Shown here piece after piece: positions 1-9,967 of a stretch of 64,000 nucleotides of DNA (its first letter is position 1; every line of letters starts with the position of its first letter). Source of the DNA: Mesorhizobium temperatum. Its GTDB lineage: Bacteria > Pseudomonadota > Alphaproteobacteria > Rhizobiales > Rhizobiaceae. Below the pieces are notes generated by a model. It did no database searches. It worked only from the letters and a program-made list of their open reading frames with translations, and was not told the origin of the DNA. Location of the stretch: the NCBI RefSeq assembly GCF_002284575.1, contig NZ_NPKJ01000041.1:124431-188430 (forward strand), read 5' to 3'. A program made the position numbers and the translations under genes.

Positions 1-141
1 CGGCGGCTGGGTGCGAAGTGCTATGAGCGGCTCCGCCAGCACGCGGTCGGCGGCGTCCATCAGGGCGACGCTTTCAGCCTGCAAGGGCGCAGCATCCTCA
101 AGCAGGCGCTCGAGCGCCTCGGCGACCGGAAGCAGTGCCAT
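1..141 (-). CDS. moeA: MoeA, molybdopterin molybdenumtransferase (N-terminal part, cut by window edge)
   Basis: Only the first 47 codons are present. The reverse-strand reading begins [20 protein letters not shown] and continues into RVLAEPLIALRTQPP, the conserved N-terminal signature of MoeA, which inserts molybdate into adenylated molybdopterin in the last step of molybdenum cofactor synthesis. Its ATG overlaps the moaC stop codon (TAATG), so the two are translationally coupled in the ppiD-trpD-trpC-moaC-moeA operon. The rest lies outside the window, so domain integrity cannot be judged. Confidence 0.85.
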   Translation of the reverse strand, partial: MALLPVAEALERLLEDAAPLQAESVALMDAADRVLAEPLIALRTQPP

Positions 142-638
142 TATTGGCCTGCCTCTTGTGCGCCTACCTTGTAGTCGCCGGATTTGCCGCCGGTCTTTTC
201 CACCAGCCTGATGCCCGAGATCACCATGGCGCGGTCGACCGCCTTGGCCATATCGTAGATGGTCAAGCAGGCGACCGAGACGGCGGTCAGCGCTTCCATC
301 TCGACGCCGGTCCTGGCGGTGACGCGGGCCAGCGCCGTGACCTTCAGGCCGGGCAGCGCCGCGTCCGGTTCGATGTCAACGGATACCTTGGTCAACAGCA
401 GCGGATGGCAGAGCGGGATCAGCTCATGCGTCCTCTTGGCCGCCATGATGCCGGCGATGCGCGCCGTGCCCAGCACGTCGCCTTTCTTGGCATCGCCGTC
501 GAGAATCATCTTCAGCGTTTCGGGCCGCATTGAGACAAGACCTTCGGCGATTGCCGTGCGCGTCGTCTCCGCCTTGTCGCCGACATCGACCATATTGGCT
601 TCGCCTTTCGCGCCAAGATGGGTGAGGGCGGCCGTCAT
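141..638 (-). CDS. moaC: Cyclic pyranopterin monophosphate synthase MoaC
   Basis: 165 residues, the usual MoaC length. MoaC works with the radical SAM enzyme MoaA to turn GTP into cyclic pyranopterin monophosphate, the first step of molybdenum cofactor synthesis in the cytosol. Visible family motifs are [14 protein letters not shown] near the N-terminus, [18 protein letters not shown] around residues 68-85, and [20 protein letters not shown] near 112-131 with the catalytic lysine region (KAVDR). It follows trpC after about 66 bases that carry a palindromic repeat and ends in an overlap with moeA. This trp-moa order is common in rhizobia. Confidence 0.95.
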   Translation of the reverse strand: MTAALTHLGAKGEANMVDVGDKAETTRTAIAEGLVSMRPETLKMILDGDAKKGDVLGTARIAGIMAAKRTHELIPLCHPLLLTKVSVDIEPDAALPGLKVTALARVTARTGVEMEALTAVSVACLTIYDMAKAVDRAMVISGIRLVEKTGGKSGDYKVGAQEAGQ

Positions 639-651
639 CGTCAGGTCACCT

Positions 652-748
652 TAGAGCGACGTGCGTCCGTCTGGACGCGCAAAGTACGCTCCAATGCATT
701 GAATCTATGCATCGTGCTCTCCGAAAATCGATTCCGATTTTCGGGCCG
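652..748. repeat. Palindromic intergenic repeat overlapping the trpC 3' end
   Basis: Two adjacent dyads are visible. The first is GAGCG...GCGTCC/GGACGC...CGCTC (about 655-691); the second is CCGAAAATCG-ATT-CCGATTTTCGG (about 721-744). The layout resembles short mosaic repeats (RIME-like) scattered in rhizobial genomes. The trpC stop codon at 705 lies inside it, so the last codons of trpC come from repeat DNA. It may also act as an RNA hairpin between trpC and moaC. Confidence 0.6.
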
Positions 749-1556
749 ATGCAATGGCGGGCGCCTTGCCCGTCAAAAGCAGGTGCGTCGCAGTGGCCAC
801 GTCCTGTTGCCGCATCAGGCTCTCGCCGACGAGGAACGTACCGATGTCGCTCCGTTCCAGCCTGCGGCAGTCTTCGTGCGAGAAAATACCGCTCTCGCTG
901 ACCAGCAGGCGGTCGGCCGGCACCATGGTCGCGAGCCGCTCCGAGGTCTCGATGCTGGTTTCGAACGTCCGGAGATTGCGGTTGTTGATGCCGATCAGCC
1001 GTGATGACAGTTTCAGCGCGCGTTCCGTCTCGGCCTCGTCATGCACCTCGACCAGCGCGTCCATGCCGAGCTCGAAAGCCGTCGTTTCGAGTTCGCTGGC
1101 CACGGCGTCATCGACGCTCGCCATGATGATCAGGATGGCGTCCGCGCCCCACGCGCGGGCTTCGAAAACCTGATAAGGCTCGAACAGAAAATCCTTGCGC
1201 AAAGCGGGCAATGTCACAGCATTGCGCGCATCGGTGAGGAATTCAGGCGCGCCCTGGAAGGACGGCGCGTCGGTCAGCACCGAAAGACAGGCGGCCCCCC
1301 CTTTCGCATAGGCTCTGGCCAGCGCTGGCGGATCGAAATCGGCGCGGATCAGGCCCTTGGACGGGCTCGCCTTCTTGATCTCGGCGATCAGCGCGAAGCT
1401 GCCGGATTTGCGCTTGGCTTCAAGAGCCGAGAGAAAGCCGCGCGCTGCATCGGTGTCCTTCGCCCGCGCCTTGATCTCGGCAAGCGGCACGCGCGCCTTC
1501 GCCGCGGCGATCTCGTCGCGCTTGTAGGCTTCAATCTTGCGCAGGATATCAGACAC
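705..1556 (-). CDS. trpC: Indole-3-glycerol phosphate synthase TrpC
   Basis: 283 residues, slightly longer than the usual ~265-275. It closes the ring of carboxyphenylaminodeoxyribulose phosphate to indole-3-glycerol phosphate in tryptophan synthesis. Family motifs: [14 protein letters not shown] at the N-terminus, [16 protein letters not shown] (catalytic lysine, residues ~56-71), [21 protein letters not shown] (~119-139), [12 protein letters not shown] (~188-199) and LLVSESGI (~218-225). It is a TIM barrel. The gene sits 4 bases after trpD. The last ~10 residues (ending [10 protein letters not shown]) come from a palindromic repeat and look like a non-homologous tail. Confidence 0.95.
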   Translation of the reverse strand: MSDILRKIEAYKRDEIAAAKARVPLAEIKARAKDTDAARGFLSALEAKRKSGSFALIAEIKKASPSKGLIRADFDPPALARAYAKGGAACLSVLTDAPSFQGAPEFLTDARNAVTLPALRKDFLFEPYQVFEARAWGADAILIIMASVDDAVASELETTAFELGMDALVEVHDEAETERALKLSSRLIGINNRNLRTFETSIETSERLATMVPADRLLVSESGIFSHEDCRRLERSDIGTFLVGESLMRQQDVATATHLLLTGKAPAIASARKSESIFGEHDA

Positions 1557-1560
1557 GGCT

Positions 1561-2571
1561 CTATCCGTTCGAAATCTCGACCAGCCGGTCGAGCACTTTC
1601 AACGCCTGGCCGCTGTCGATGGCTTGCGCCGCCGTCGCCATGCCGTCGGTAAGCGTCGTCGCCTTGCCCGCCACCACCAGTCCGGCGCCGGCGTTCATCA
1701 GCACCGTATCACGAAAGGCGCCGGCAGCGCCGCCCAGCATATCGCGCAGCGCCTGGGCGTTGTAGGCGGCGTCGCCGCCGCGCAACTCGTCCTTGGTGTG
1801 CCGTTTCAGCCCGACCGCTTCCGGGGTCAGCGTAAAGGTGCGGATCTCGCCGCCGACCAGTTCGGCCACTTGGGTTTCACCGGTGGTGGTGATCTCGTCA
1901 TAGCCGTCGCCATGGGCGACCCAGGCGTGGTCGGCGCCCAGTGCCTTCAGCGTTTCGGCCACCGGCATGATCCATTCCGGCAAGAAGACGCCGACCATTT
2001 GCCGGTTCACACTGGCCGGATTAGAGAGCGGGCCAAGCAGGTTGAAGATGGTGCGGGTGCCGAGCTCGACGCGGATCGGACCGACATGCTTCATCGCCGG
2101 ATGATGCGCCGGCGCGAACATGAAGCCGACGCCTGTGTCGTGGATACAGCGGCCGATCGTTTCCGGCGGGATATCGATCTTGACGCCGAGCGCGGTCAGC
2201 ACGTCGGCGGCGCCGGTCTGCGAGGACAGTCCACGATTGCCGTGCTTGGCCACCGGCACGCCGCAGGCGGCGATGACGAAGGCGGATGCAGTCGAGATGT
2301 TGACGCTGTGCGAATTATCGCCGCCAGTGCCGACGATGTCGATCGCGTCAGCGGGCGCATCGACGCGCAGCATCTTGGCGCGCATGGTGGCGACGGCGCC
2401 GGAAATCTCGCTCACCGTCTCGCCGCGCACGCGCAGCGCCATCAGGAAGCCGCCGATCTGGCCGGGCGTAGCGTCGCCCGACATGATGATGTCGAAGGCC
2501 TCGCGCGCTTCCTCGAAGGAAAGGGAATTGCCTGCGGCGACCTTGGCGATATGGGTCTTGAGCGCGCTCAT
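1561..2571 (-). CDS. trpD: Anthranilate phosphoribosyltransferase TrpD
   Basis: 336 residues, normal length. It joins anthranilate and PRPP to make phosphoribosyl anthranilate. The PRPP-binding segment [17 protein letters not shown] (~79-95) and the anthranilate loop [21 protein letters not shown] (~109-129) are intact, as is the acidic pair at [16 protein letters not shown] (~219-234). The ATG overlaps the stop of the upstream ppiD-like gene (ATGA), indicating translational coupling, and trpC follows after 4 bases. Confidence 0.96.
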   Translation of the reverse strand: MSALKTHIAKVAAGNSLSFEEAREAFDIIMSGDATPGQIGGFLMALRVRGETVSEISGAVATMRAKMLRVDAPADAIDIVGTGGDNSHSVNISTASAFVIAACGVPVAKHGNRGLSSQTGAADVLTALGVKIDIPPETIGRCIHDTGVGFMFAPAHHPAMKHVGPIRVELGTRTIFNLLGPLSNPASVNRQMVGVFLPEWIMPVAETLKALGADHAWVAHGDGYDEITTTGETQVAELVGGEIRTFTLTPEAVGLKRHTKDELRGGDAAYNAQALRDMLGGAAGAFRDTVLMNAGAGLVVAGKATTLTDGMATAAQAIDSGQALKVLDRLVEISNG

Positions 2572-4460
2572 CTGGTCAGGGCTTGGGCAACGGCGGTCTG
2601 GTCGATGCGAATGTCATATTGCGTCTGCAGCTGCGCCACCAGCTGGTCGAGCAGGTCATCGGACATGCCGGCGGTGAACGATTTCTGCGCCTCATCCGGC
2701 ACCGAGCTGGCGTCGGCTCCGGCAGGCTCGAAGACTTCGGCGATCTTGAACAGGATCTGTCCGTCGCCGGTGGGCGAGGGGATCAATCCGGTCCCGCCTT
2801 GGCCTTCACCGAACATCGCAGCCGCCCCTTCCTTGCCGAAATCGACGTCGTCCGCCTCGCGCTTGACGCCGCGCTTGGTCTGCTTCTCGAGCTTGAGCTC
2901 GCTCGCGATCACATCGAGCGTGGCGCCGGCATCGAGACGCTTTTCGAGTTCGCCCGCTTTTGCGGTGAGCCGCTTGGTCGTTTCCGCAGCCGTCCAGTCG
3001 GCCACCACCTTCTGGCGGACTTCATCCAGCGTGCGGTCGCGGGCCGGCGTGATCGACTCCACCTCGTAGAATACGAAGCCGTTGTCGGCGGTGGTGAGGT
3101 CGGGATTCTCGGTGCCGGGTTCGGCGTCGAATACCGCCTTGATGAGTTCCGGCGATTCCGGCAGGTCCTTGACGATGGTGCCGTCCGGCCTCAGGCCGGT
3201 GCGATCGATCGCGTCGATGGTGACGACCTTCAGCTTGAGTTTTTCGGCCGCTTCCTTGAGCGTGCTGCCCGAAGCGCGGATATCTTCGTAATTGTCGTGC
3301 ACGTCCAACAGAATGCGGCTTGCCTCGCCCAGCGCCAGATCCCTGCGGATATCGGCGGACACTTCGGCCAGCGGCTTCACCACTTCGGGCTTGATGTCGG
3401 TGACGCGCAGCAGCACGGGACCGAAGGCGCCCTGAACGACCGGACTGACTTCGTTGACATTGAGCGCAAACGCCGCATCTGCCACCGCCTTGTCGGCGAT
3501 CTTGTCCTTGGACAGCGTGCCGAGCAGCGTGTCGGCTTGCGTCTTGCTCTCGGCGGCGACGATCTTGTCGAAGGTCGCGCCGGTCTTGAGTGAATCGAGC
3601 GCGGCCTTCGCGGCATCAGGCGTTTTGAACACGAGCTGTTCGATGGTGCGCGTTTCCGGCGTGGTGTAGCGCCCCTTGTTCTTGTTGTAGTCGTCGCTGA
3701 CCTGTTGGTCGGTCACGGCACTCAGATCCATGATGTCTTGCGGCTCGAGCCTGACATAGGAGAATTTGCGGTATTCGGGCGCCGCATAGGTCTTCTTGTT
3801 TTCCTCGAAATAAGCTGAAAGCGCAGTGTCGGATGGCGCTTCAATCGGCTCGACCAGCGATTTCGGCAAGGTCAGATAGTCAATGGTGCGATCTTCGCCA
3901 CGATAAAGCGCGACTGCCTTCAAGAAAGTATCCGGAGCCTTGAGGCCGTCCGAAACCGCCTCGACGATCTGCTGGCGCACAGCCACCTGGGCGCGATTCC
4001 TCAGATAGTCTTCCGGCCGCATGCCGACCTGTTGCAGTATGTATTCGAAAGTCCTTCTGTCGAAGGTGCCGCCGGGACCCTTGAAGGCCGGGTCTTCATG
4101 CGTGAGTTGGGCCAGCCGGTCCTTGGACAGCCCCAGCCCGAGCTTGCGCGCCTGCTCATCGAGGACGGCGCCCGACACGAGTTGCGCCAGCACCTGGTTG
4201 TCGAGGCCGAGCGCCGTCGCCTGCTCGCGGCTGATGCGCTGGCCGAATTGCTGCGACATCACGCTGATCTGGCGATCATAGGCGAGGCGATATTCGTTGA
4301 TCGACACTTTGGTGCCTCCGGCCGTGACAACTGCGTCGTGGCCTGCAAAACCACCGACCATCTGCCCGGAAATGCCCCAGACGGCGAAGCTCAACACCAA
4401 CAATATCAACAGCGCCTTCGCGACCCAGGTCCCCGCCGCGCTTCTCAAGATACTAAGCAT
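2568..4460 (-). CDS. ppiD: SurA/PpiD-like periplasmic peptidyl-prolyl isomerase, membrane anchored
   Basis: 630 residues from the ATG at 4460. The open frame runs upstream to 5459, but that part is only the antisense of tpiA. The protein starts [20 protein letters not shown] with one membrane helix (~12-33), followed by a SurA_N-type domain (~40-180: two tyrosine-rich helices and [20 protein letters not shown]) and a parvulin-type rotamase region (~260-380). The family helps outer-membrane proteins fold near the Sec translocon. The position upstream of trpD and divergent from tpiA is standard in Rhizobiales. PpiD is the closest named relative; exact orthology to the E. coli gene is not claimed. 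Confidence 0.85.
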   Translation of the reverse strand: MLSILRSAAGTWVAKALLILLVLSFAVWGISGQMVGGFAGHDAVVTAGGTKVSINEYRLAYDRQISVMSQQFGQRISREQATALGLDNQVLAQLVSGAVLDEQARKLGLGLSKDRLAQLTHEDPAFKGPGGTFDRRTFEYILQQVGMRPEDYLRNRAQVAVRQQIVEAVSDGLKAPDTFLKAVALYRGEDRTIDYLTLPKSLVEPIEAPSDTALSAYFEENKKTYAAPEYRKFSYVRLEPQDIMDLSAVTDQQVSDDYNKNKGRYTTPETRTIEQLVFKTPDAAKAALDSLKTGATFDKIVAAESKTQADTLLGTLSKDKIADKAVADAAFALNVNEVSPVVQGAFGPVLLRVTDIKPEVVKPLAEVSADIRRDLALGEASRILLDVHDNYEDIRASGSTLKEAAEKLKLKVVTIDAIDRTGLRPDGTIVKDLPESPELIKAVFDAEPGTENPDLTTADNGFVFYEVESITPARDRTLDEVRQKVVADWTAAETTKRLTAKAGELEKRLDAGATLDVIASELKLEKQTKRGVKREADDVDFGKEGAAAMFGEGQGGTGLIPSPTGDGQILFKIAEVFEPAGADASSVPDEAQKSFTAGMSDDLLDQLVAQLQTQYDIRIDQTAVAQALTR

Positions 4461-4604
4461 GGTCACTTCCGATTTTTGCGCATTTTCGCATGCGTCGAGT
4501 CTGAAACAAGCGCAATAGCGTCCTTCCGGCCCACTGTCGATTGCTTTGTGGGCTGAGTTTGGTAGTGAGGACGCAGCCGAATATTGCCCGGAGAAACAAA
4601 TCCC

Positions 4605-5372
4605 ATGACGCCAGGAATCCGCCCGCTGGTCGCAGGCAACTGGAAAATGAACGGCACCAGCGCCTCGCTCAACGAACTCAGGATGATCGGCAACGGCTTC
4701 ATGAGCGGGCTCGATGCGGAGACCGAAGCGCTGGTCTGCGTTCCGGCGACGCTGCTGGCGCATGCCGCAGAGATTTTGTCGCGCACCCCGGTTCGGGCCG
4801 GGGGCGAGGATTGCCACACCAAGGAGAGCGGCGCCCATACCGGCTGTATTTCGGCCGAGATGCTGAAAGATGCGGGCGCCAGCCACGTCATCGTCGGCCA
4901 TTCCGAACGGCGCGCCGATCACAATGAGGACGACGCCATTGTACAGGCCAAGGCGTCCGCCGCGTGGCGCGCCGGACTGGTAGCCATCATCTGCATCGGT
5001 GAGACGAGAGCCGAACGCGAGGCAGGCGCGACGCTCGACGTGCTGTCGCGCCAGGTCGCCGGCTCGGTGCCGCCCGACGCCACGGCGTCGAATACCGTCA
5101 TCGCCTACGAGCCGGTATGGGCGATCGGCACGGGACTGACGCCGACCGCCGCCGACGTTGCTGAGGCGCATGCGCATATTCGCGAAAAACTGTCGGAAAA
5201 GCTTGGCAGCGCGGCGGCGAAGATGCGCATCCTCTATGGCGGCTCGGTCAAGCCGTCGAACGCGGTCGAACTGCTCTGCGTGAAAAATGTCGATGGCGCG
5301 CTGGTCGGCGGCGCCAGTCTGAAGGCGGCGGACTTTCTCGGCATCGCCGAAGCCTATCGAAATATCTCGTAG
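4605..5372 (+). CDS. tpiA: Triose-phosphate isomerase
   Basis: 255 residues. It interconverts dihydroxyacetone phosphate and glyceraldehyde 3-phosphate in central metabolism. Active-site landmarks are complete: VAGNWKMNG (Lys, ~9-17), IVGHSERR (His, ~96-103), [11 protein letters not shown] (catalytic Glu and the flexible loop, ~167-177) and the phosphate loop [11 protein letters not shown] (~210-220). I chose the ATG at 4605, preceded by GGAGAAA, over the in-frame TTG at 4584. It is divergent from the ppiD-trp operon, with secG downstream. Confidence 0.96.
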   Translation: MTPGIRPLVAGNWKMNGTSASLNELRMIGNGFMSGLDAETEALVCVPATLLAHAAEILSRTPVRAGGEDCHTKESGAHTGCISAEMLKDAGASHVIVGHSERRADHNEDDAIVQAKASAAWRAGLVAIICIGETRAEREAGATLDVLSRQVAGSVPPDATASNTVIAYEPVWAIGTGLTPTAADVAEAHAHIREKLSEKLGSAAAKMRILYGGSVKPSNAVELLCVKNVDGALVGGASLKAADFLGIAEAYRNIS

Positions 5373-5550
5373 CATCGAAAGGCTGTCGGGCACTTCGGAT
5401 AGGCTGTGCCGCAGCGGAAATCGTTGCAAAGGGCGCATTGCTTCCCATATTCCGGCCACGGGCTTGGAAATGCCGTCAAAGCATTGTATTGAGCCGCCTC
5501 CAAATCACCGGCCGTATCCGCGGCCGCGCAAGGCTTTGCCAGGGTAAACT

Positions 5551-6036
5551 ATGGAAACCGTACTGATCGTCGTCCACCTCATGGTCGTGCTCGCTCTTGT
5601 CGGCGTGGTGCTGCTGCAGCGCTCCGAAGGCGGCGGCCTCGGCATCGGCGGCGGATCGGGCTTCATGACCGCGCGCGGCGCGGCCAACGCGCTGACGCGG
5701 GCGACGGCGATCCTGGCGGCGGCTTTCTTCGCCACCTCGCTGACGTTGTCGATCGTCGCCCGTTATGGCGAAAAGCCGATCGACATTCTCGATCGTGTGC
5801 CTGCGACGAACGGTGCGGGCGGCGTGCTCAACCAGTTGCCTGGCACCACGGCGCCGACACCACCTTCTGGAAATACGGCGACAACGCCGCCTACCGGCAA
5901 TACGGCGCCAACGCCGCCTTCCGGAAATGATGCCGCAGCCCCGGCGCCGGCTGCGCCGCCTGCGGCGGGTTCGACCACGCCGCCGGCCACAAACGGCGTC
6001 ACCCTGCCAGTAACGCCGCAGGTTCCAAACCAGTAA
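5551..6036 (+). CDS. secG: Preprotein translocase subunit SecG
   Basis: 161 residues. SecG is the small two-helix subunit of the SecYEG channel. The N-terminal half shows helix 1 (VLIVVHLMVVLALVGVVLLQ), the conserved cytosolic linker RSEGGGLGIGGGSGFMTARG (~24-43), and helix 2 (~50-72). The C-terminal half is a low-complexity Thr/Pro/Asn/Gly tail with repeated PPSGNT/PPTGNT-type units and a PAPAAPPAA stretch. Such tails are long and variable in rhizobial SecG and likely lie in the periplasm or cytosol unstructured. An AGGG ribosome site precedes the ATG. Confidence 0.93.
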   Translation: METVLIVVHLMVVLALVGVVLLQRSEGGGLGIGGGSGFMTARGAANALTRATAILAAAFFATSLTLSIVARYGEKPIDILDRVPATNGAGGVLNQLPGTTAPTPPSGNTATTPPTGNTAPTPPSGNDAAAPAPAAPPAAGSTTPPATNGVTLPVTPQVPNQ

Positions 6037-6248
6037 TCAGCAGACGTTCGGCGCCGCGATCTGTTGTTGTTTGAACACAGTCGCGGCAAATGCCGCACGA
6101 TCGCGAGGATTCGACCGGGCACGGCACGACAGGGCGCTTGAGGCGTCTCCGATTAATCGACTATAGATTGCGCGCGGCACTTTCGGGGTCCTTGGGGGAC
6201 GCCGGGCGACGCCGTGGGCAACAAGCATTGAACGATCGGATCTTCGCT

Positions 6249-7361
6249 ATGCAGCTTCGCAGCTTCATTTTAGCCGGCCTTTGTGCCGTGCTCAGCCTTG
6301 GTGCGCCCGCTTACGCGGCCATGCCGGCGGGTAATTCGGCCTCTAAAACCGCAGTAACAACTAACGTCGTCAACGTCGCCGCCAAAAGCGATGCGGCGCA
6401 ACTTAGGCTCCTCAAGAAGAAGAAAAACCCGACCGCGGACGATCTTGCCCAGATCAGCAAGATCGAAGCCAAGATCGCGGCCGACAAGGAGGCCGCTCGA
6501 GCCAAGGCGCTCGAGGCCAGGAAGCTGGCGATGCGCGAGGCAGCCAAAGCCAAGGCCGACGCGGAACGGCAGGCATTTCTTGCCAAGAAGGGCCTTGCCA
6601 GGAAGGATACGTCCGCTGCCCGGCTGGCTAAGAAGACGACCGTCAAGATCATCGAACCGGTTCAACCCATGGCACCGATCCAGTCGGCCGAGCCAGTTTC
6701 CGCCGAGGCCATGAACGTCGCATTGACCGGCAACAACGGGGAATTGCGCAGCGAGCCGGTTGGACAGAAGCCGCAGAGCGTCGGGCTGTTCGCCGGCCTG
6801 TTCGGCGGCACGTCCTCGTCGATGTCGCTGCTCCCCGAGACCCGCGCTCTCGATGCCGCACTCGCCAGGAAGGAAGCCAAGAAGCAGTTCAAGGTGAAGC
6901 CGGAGTTCGTGCCGCAAGAGGTCGAGTTCACCGGCTACAGCCCCGGTACCATCGTCATCGATACCAGCGCGCGCCGCCTCTACCTCGTCGAATCTTCATG
7001 GACCGCCCGCCGTTATGCGATTGCGGTCGGTCGTGACGGCCTGCAGTTCAAGGGCACGGTCGCCGTCGGCGACAAGCAGGAGTGGCCGCGATGGATCCCG
7101 ACGCTCGAGATGCAGAAGCGCGAGCCGAAGAATTACGGCCGGTACAAGGACGGCATGCCCGGCGGCGGCGAAAATCCGCTCGGCGCGCGCGCCATCTATC
7201 TCTACGACGGCAAGAAGGACACACATCTGCGCATTCACGGCACCATCGCGCCGCAGTCGATCGGAACGAGCGCCTCCAACGGCTGCTTCCGCATGATCAA
7301 CGAGCACGTCATGGACCTTTACCGCCGGGTGAAAGTAGGCACCAAGGTCGTCATCATCTGA
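6249..7361 (+). CDS. L,D-transpeptidase (YkuD/ErfK family), secreted
   Basis: 370 residues from the ATG at 6249, which opens a clear signal peptide (MQLRSFILAGLCAVLSLGAPAYA). Residues ~55-130 are a charged Lys/Ala-rich coiled region. The C-terminal YkuD domain (~235-370) contains PGTIVIDTSARRLYLVES and the active-site segment LRIHGTIAPQSIGTSASNGC followed by FRM; the final Cys is the nucleophile in the family S-x-G-C motif. These enzymes make 3-3 cross-links in peptidoglycan or attach proteins to it. A rho-independent terminator follows. Confidence 0.92.
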   Translation: MQLRSFILAGLCAVLSLGAPAYAAMPAGNSASKTAVTTNVVNVAAKSDAAQLRLLKKKKNPTADDLAQISKIEAKIAADKEAARAKALEARKLAMREAAKAKADAERQAFLAKKGLARKDTSAARLAKKTTVKIIEPVQPMAPIQSAEPVSAEAMNVALTGNNGELRSEPVGQKPQSVGLFAGLFGGTSSSMSLLPETRALDAALARKEAKKQFKVKPEFVPQEVEFTGYSPGTIVIDTSARRLYLVESSWTARRYAIAVGRDGLQFKGTVAVGDKQEWPRWIPTLEMQKREPKNYGRYKDGMPGGGENPLGARAIYLYDGKKDTHLRIHGTIAPQSIGTSASNGCFRMINEHVMDLYRRVKVGTKVVII

Positions 7362-7385
7362 CGCCTTAACGGGTCATCCCAAAAC

Positions 7386-7412
7386 GGCCGGTCTCGCCGG
7401 CCCTTTTGTTTT
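7386..7412 (+). terminator. Rho-independent terminator after the L,D-transpeptidase gene
   Basis: GGCCGG-TCTCG-CCGGCC forms a 6-bp GC stem with a 5-base loop, followed by CTTTTGTTTT. It sits 25 bases after the stop codon of the L,D-transpeptidase gene and before pyrG. Confidence 0.75.
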
Positions 7413-7508
7413 GGTTCACGCACCACCAGAGCGCCTTCTTGGGAAAAAGCCTTCGCGGTGGTTTTTTCTCTGGCGGAATCAATTCGGCCGCGTTAAGCGA
7501 TGACTCCC

Positions 7509-9137
7509 ATGGCGCGATATGTATTCATCACAGGCGGCGTGGTTTCCTCACTTGGAAAAGGCATCGCTGCAGCGGCCCTTGGGGCTCTCTTGCAGGCGCG
7601 AGGCTATCGCGCACGCATCAAAAAGCTCGATCCCTATCTCAACGTCGATCCCGGCACGATGTCGCCATACCAGCATGGCGAGGTCTTCGTGACCGACGAC
7701 GGCGCCGAGACCGATCTCGACCTTGGCCACTATGAGCGCTTCACCGGTCGCTCGGCCAACCAGCAGGACAACATCACCACAGGCCGCATCTACAAGAACA
7801 TCATCGAGCGGGAGCGGCGCGGCGACTATCTTGGCGCCACCGTGCAAGTGATTCCGCACGTCACCGACGAGATCAAGAATTTCATTCTCAACGGCAACGA
7901 CGACTATGACTTCGTCCTGTGCGAGATCGGCGGCACCGTCGGCGACATCGAGGCGATGCCGTTCCTGGAGGCGATCCGCCAGCTCGGCAACGACCTGCCG
8001 CGCAACAACGCCGTCTACGTGCACCTGACGCTTATGCCCTACATTCCAACGGCGGGCGAATTGAAGACCAAGCCGACCCAGCATTCGGTCAAGGAATTGC
8101 GCGGCATCGGCATCGCACCCGATATTCTGCTGGTCCGCGCCGACCGCCCCATCCCCAAGGAAGAGCGCCGCAAACTGTCGCTGTTCTGCAATGTCCGCGA
8201 GAGCGCGGTCATCCAGGCGCTCGACGTGCCGCACATCTACGACGTGCCGATGGCCTATCACAATGAAGGGCTGGATTCGGAAGTGCTGGCCGCCTTCGGC
8301 ATCGATCCGGCGCCGAAGCCGCGCATGGAGCCCTGGCAAGCGGTGTCCAACCGCATCCACAATCCGGAAGGCGAGGTGACCATCGCCGTCGTCGGCAAGT
8401 ATACCGGCCTCAAGGACGCGTACAAATCGCTGATCGAGGCGCTGTCGCATGGCGGCCTCGCCAACCACGTCAAGGTCAAGCTCGACTGGATCGAGAGCGA
8501 GATATTCGAGAAGGAAGATCCGGCGCCGTGGCTGGAAAAGGTCCACGGCATTCTGGTCCCCGGCGGTTTTGGCGAGCGCGGCGCGGAAGGCAAGATCCTG
8601 GCAGCGAAGTTTGCCCGCGAGCGAAAAGTGCCGTATTTCGGCATCTGCTTCGGCATGCAGATGGCCTGCATCGAGGCGGCGCGTTCGCTGGCCGGCGTTG
8701 AGCATGCCTCGTCGACCGAGTTCGGCCCGACCGAGGAACCGGTCGTCGGCCTGATGACCGAATGGCTGAAAGGTAACATGCTGGAGAAGCGCAGGGAAAC
8801 CGGCGACCTCGGCGGCACGATGCGGCTCGGTGCCTATCAGGCGGACCTCGCCAAGGGCTCGAAAATCGCCGACATCTACGGTGACACGCAGATTTCCGAG
8901 CGCCACCGCCACCGCTATGAGGTCAATGTCGACTACAAGGAGCGGCTCGAGGGTTGTGGCCTGGTCTTTGCCGGCATGTCGCCGGACGGCGTGCTGCCGG
9001 AAACGGTCGAATACCCCGACCATCCCTGGTTCATCGGCGTGCAGTATCATCCCGAACTGAAAAGCCGGCCGCTCGACCCGCACCCGCTGTTTGCCAGCTT
9101 CATCGAAGCGGCGGTGGAGCAGAGCCGCTTGGTCTAA
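7509..9137 (+). CDS. pyrG: CTP synthase
   Basis: 542 residues from [18 protein letters not shown], the family's typical start. An in-frame ATG nine bases upstream (7500) is possible, but neither start has a clear Shine-Dalgarno site. It converts UTP to CTP using ATP and glutamine. The N-terminal synthetase domain has the P-loop [10 protein letters not shown] (~8-17), and the C-terminal class I glutamine amidotransferase has the nucleophile motif FGICFGMQ (~376-383) and [12 protein letters not shown] (His/Glu of the triad, ~511-522). Length and motifs are complete. Confidence 0.97.
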   Translation: MARYVFITGGVVSSLGKGIAAAALGALLQARGYRARIKKLDPYLNVDPGTMSPYQHGEVFVTDDGAETDLDLGHYERFTGRSANQQDNITTGRIYKNIIERERRGDYLGATVQVIPHVTDEIKNFILNGNDDYDFVLCEIGGTVGDIEAMPFLEAIRQLGNDLPRNNAVYVHLTLMPYIPTAGELKTKPTQHSVKELRGIGIAPDILLVRADRPIPKEERRKLSLFCNVRESAVIQALDVPHIYDVPMAYHNEGLDSEVLAAFGIDPAPKPRMEPWQAVSNRIHNPEGEVTIAVVGKYTGLKDAYKSLIEALSHGGLANHVKVKLDWIESEIFEKEDPAPWLEKVHGILVPGGFGERGAEGKILAAKFARERKVPYFGICFGMQMACIEAARSLAGVEHASSTEFGPTEEPVVGLMTEWLKGNMLEKRRETGDLGGTMRLGAYQADLAKGSKIADIYGDTQISERHRHRYEVNVDYKERLEGCGLVFAGMSPDGVLPETVEYPDHPWFIGVQYHPELKSRPLDPHPLFASFIEAAVEQSRLV

Positions 9138-9151
9138 ACCGACAGGCTACC

Positions 9152-9619
9152 ATGCAAACCTACGTCGCTCTGCTTTACAGCATCGTCCTGGGCGAGGGGC
9201 GGCGTGTCGTCATGTCCGATCTCAGGGCCATGACAGAAGGCCTGGGGCTGAACAACCCGCGCACGCTGGTGGCGACCGGCAATCTGGTCTTCGAGACGAA
9301 AGAGACAGAAATTGCCGCGCTGGAGCGCCGATTGGAGACGGCGTTCCAAAAGACCTTCGGCCGCCATGTCGACATCATCGTGCGCCGCGCGGAGGACTGG
9401 TTGAAGCTTGCGGCCGGCAATCCGTTTCCCGCCGAATCGGCTGCCGCCGCCGATCAGGTAGCGGTGCGCGTGATGCGCAAGCCCGTTCCCGCTGAGGCCG
9501 TCGCGGCGCTGGAGGCCTATGTCGGTAAGGATGAGCGGATGCAGGCGGTCGGCGGCGACATCTGGATCGCATTTTCCCACGAGACGCCAAGTTCGCGGTT
9601 GTGCAGCGGCAAGCCATAA
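9152..9619 (+). CDS. DUF1697 family protein, C-terminus frameshifted
   Basis: 155 residues as read, beginning MQTYVALLYSIVLGEGRRVV, with the DUF1697 signature NNPRTLVATGNLVF (~33-46) and GDIWIAFSHETPSSRL near the end. Function of the family is unknown. After PSSRL the frame ends in an odd CSGKP. If one base is skipped near 9602, the +1 frame reads AAASHKRLGVGTSRNWNTVR and stops at 9689, the expected family C-terminus. So the ancestral gene was 9152-9689 with a single-base insertion, or the base is a sequencing error. It lies 14 bases after pyrG. Confidence 0.8.
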   Translation: MQTYVALLYSIVLGEGRRVVMSDLRAMTEGLGLNNPRTLVATGNLVFETKETEIAALERRLETAFQKTFGRHVDIIVRRAEDWLKLAAGNPFPAESAAAADQVAVRVMRKPVPAEAVAALEAYVGKDERMQAVGGDIWIAFSHETPSSRLCSGKP

Positions 9620-9691
9620 ACGGCTCGGGGTCGGCACCTCGCGCAACTGGAATACAGTGCGCAGGCTGGCCGAGATGGTCGGTGGATAGGG

Positions 9692-9728
9692 CTTCCCCTT
9701 CTCCCACAAGCAAGGGGAGAAGGGGGAA
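9692..9728. terminator. Long inverted repeat, possible terminator or repeat element
   Basis: TTCCCCTTCTCCC (9693-9705) pairs with GGGAGAAGGGG and the following GAA (ending at 9728) around an 8-base loop. It begins three bases after the original stop of the DUF1697 gene (9689). There is no T-run, so it may be one of the purine/pyrimidine-rich palindromes common in rhizobia rather than a classical terminator. Confidence 0.5.
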
Positions 9729-9967
9729 ATTATGTCATGCCTTCGCCGCCCCGGCTCCGGCGGAACTCGCCATTTTCCCTGTAGAGAGCCTCGACGCGAG
9801 GGAACCGGCAACCGATTGATTTGCCGGCTTAGGCCTTATAGGCATTCGATGAAACTCGCGCTTATCGGAGCACAACGTTCGTCGCACGTTTGTCACGTTT
9901 GGTGATTCGATTTCGGTCGAACGATATGAGAGACTTCGTCTTGGCCCGGTCTTTTTTAGCGTCGGGC

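Noticed and set aside
1537-3069. 510-codon plus-strand open frame opposite trpD and ppiD
   Set aside because: His/Arg/Gly-rich shadow with no family signature; the opposite-strand genes are certain.
4461-5459. N-terminal 332-codon extension of the PpiD-like frame
   Set aside because: It is the antisense of tpiA; the protein clearly starts with its membrane anchor at 4460 and tpiA is well conserved.
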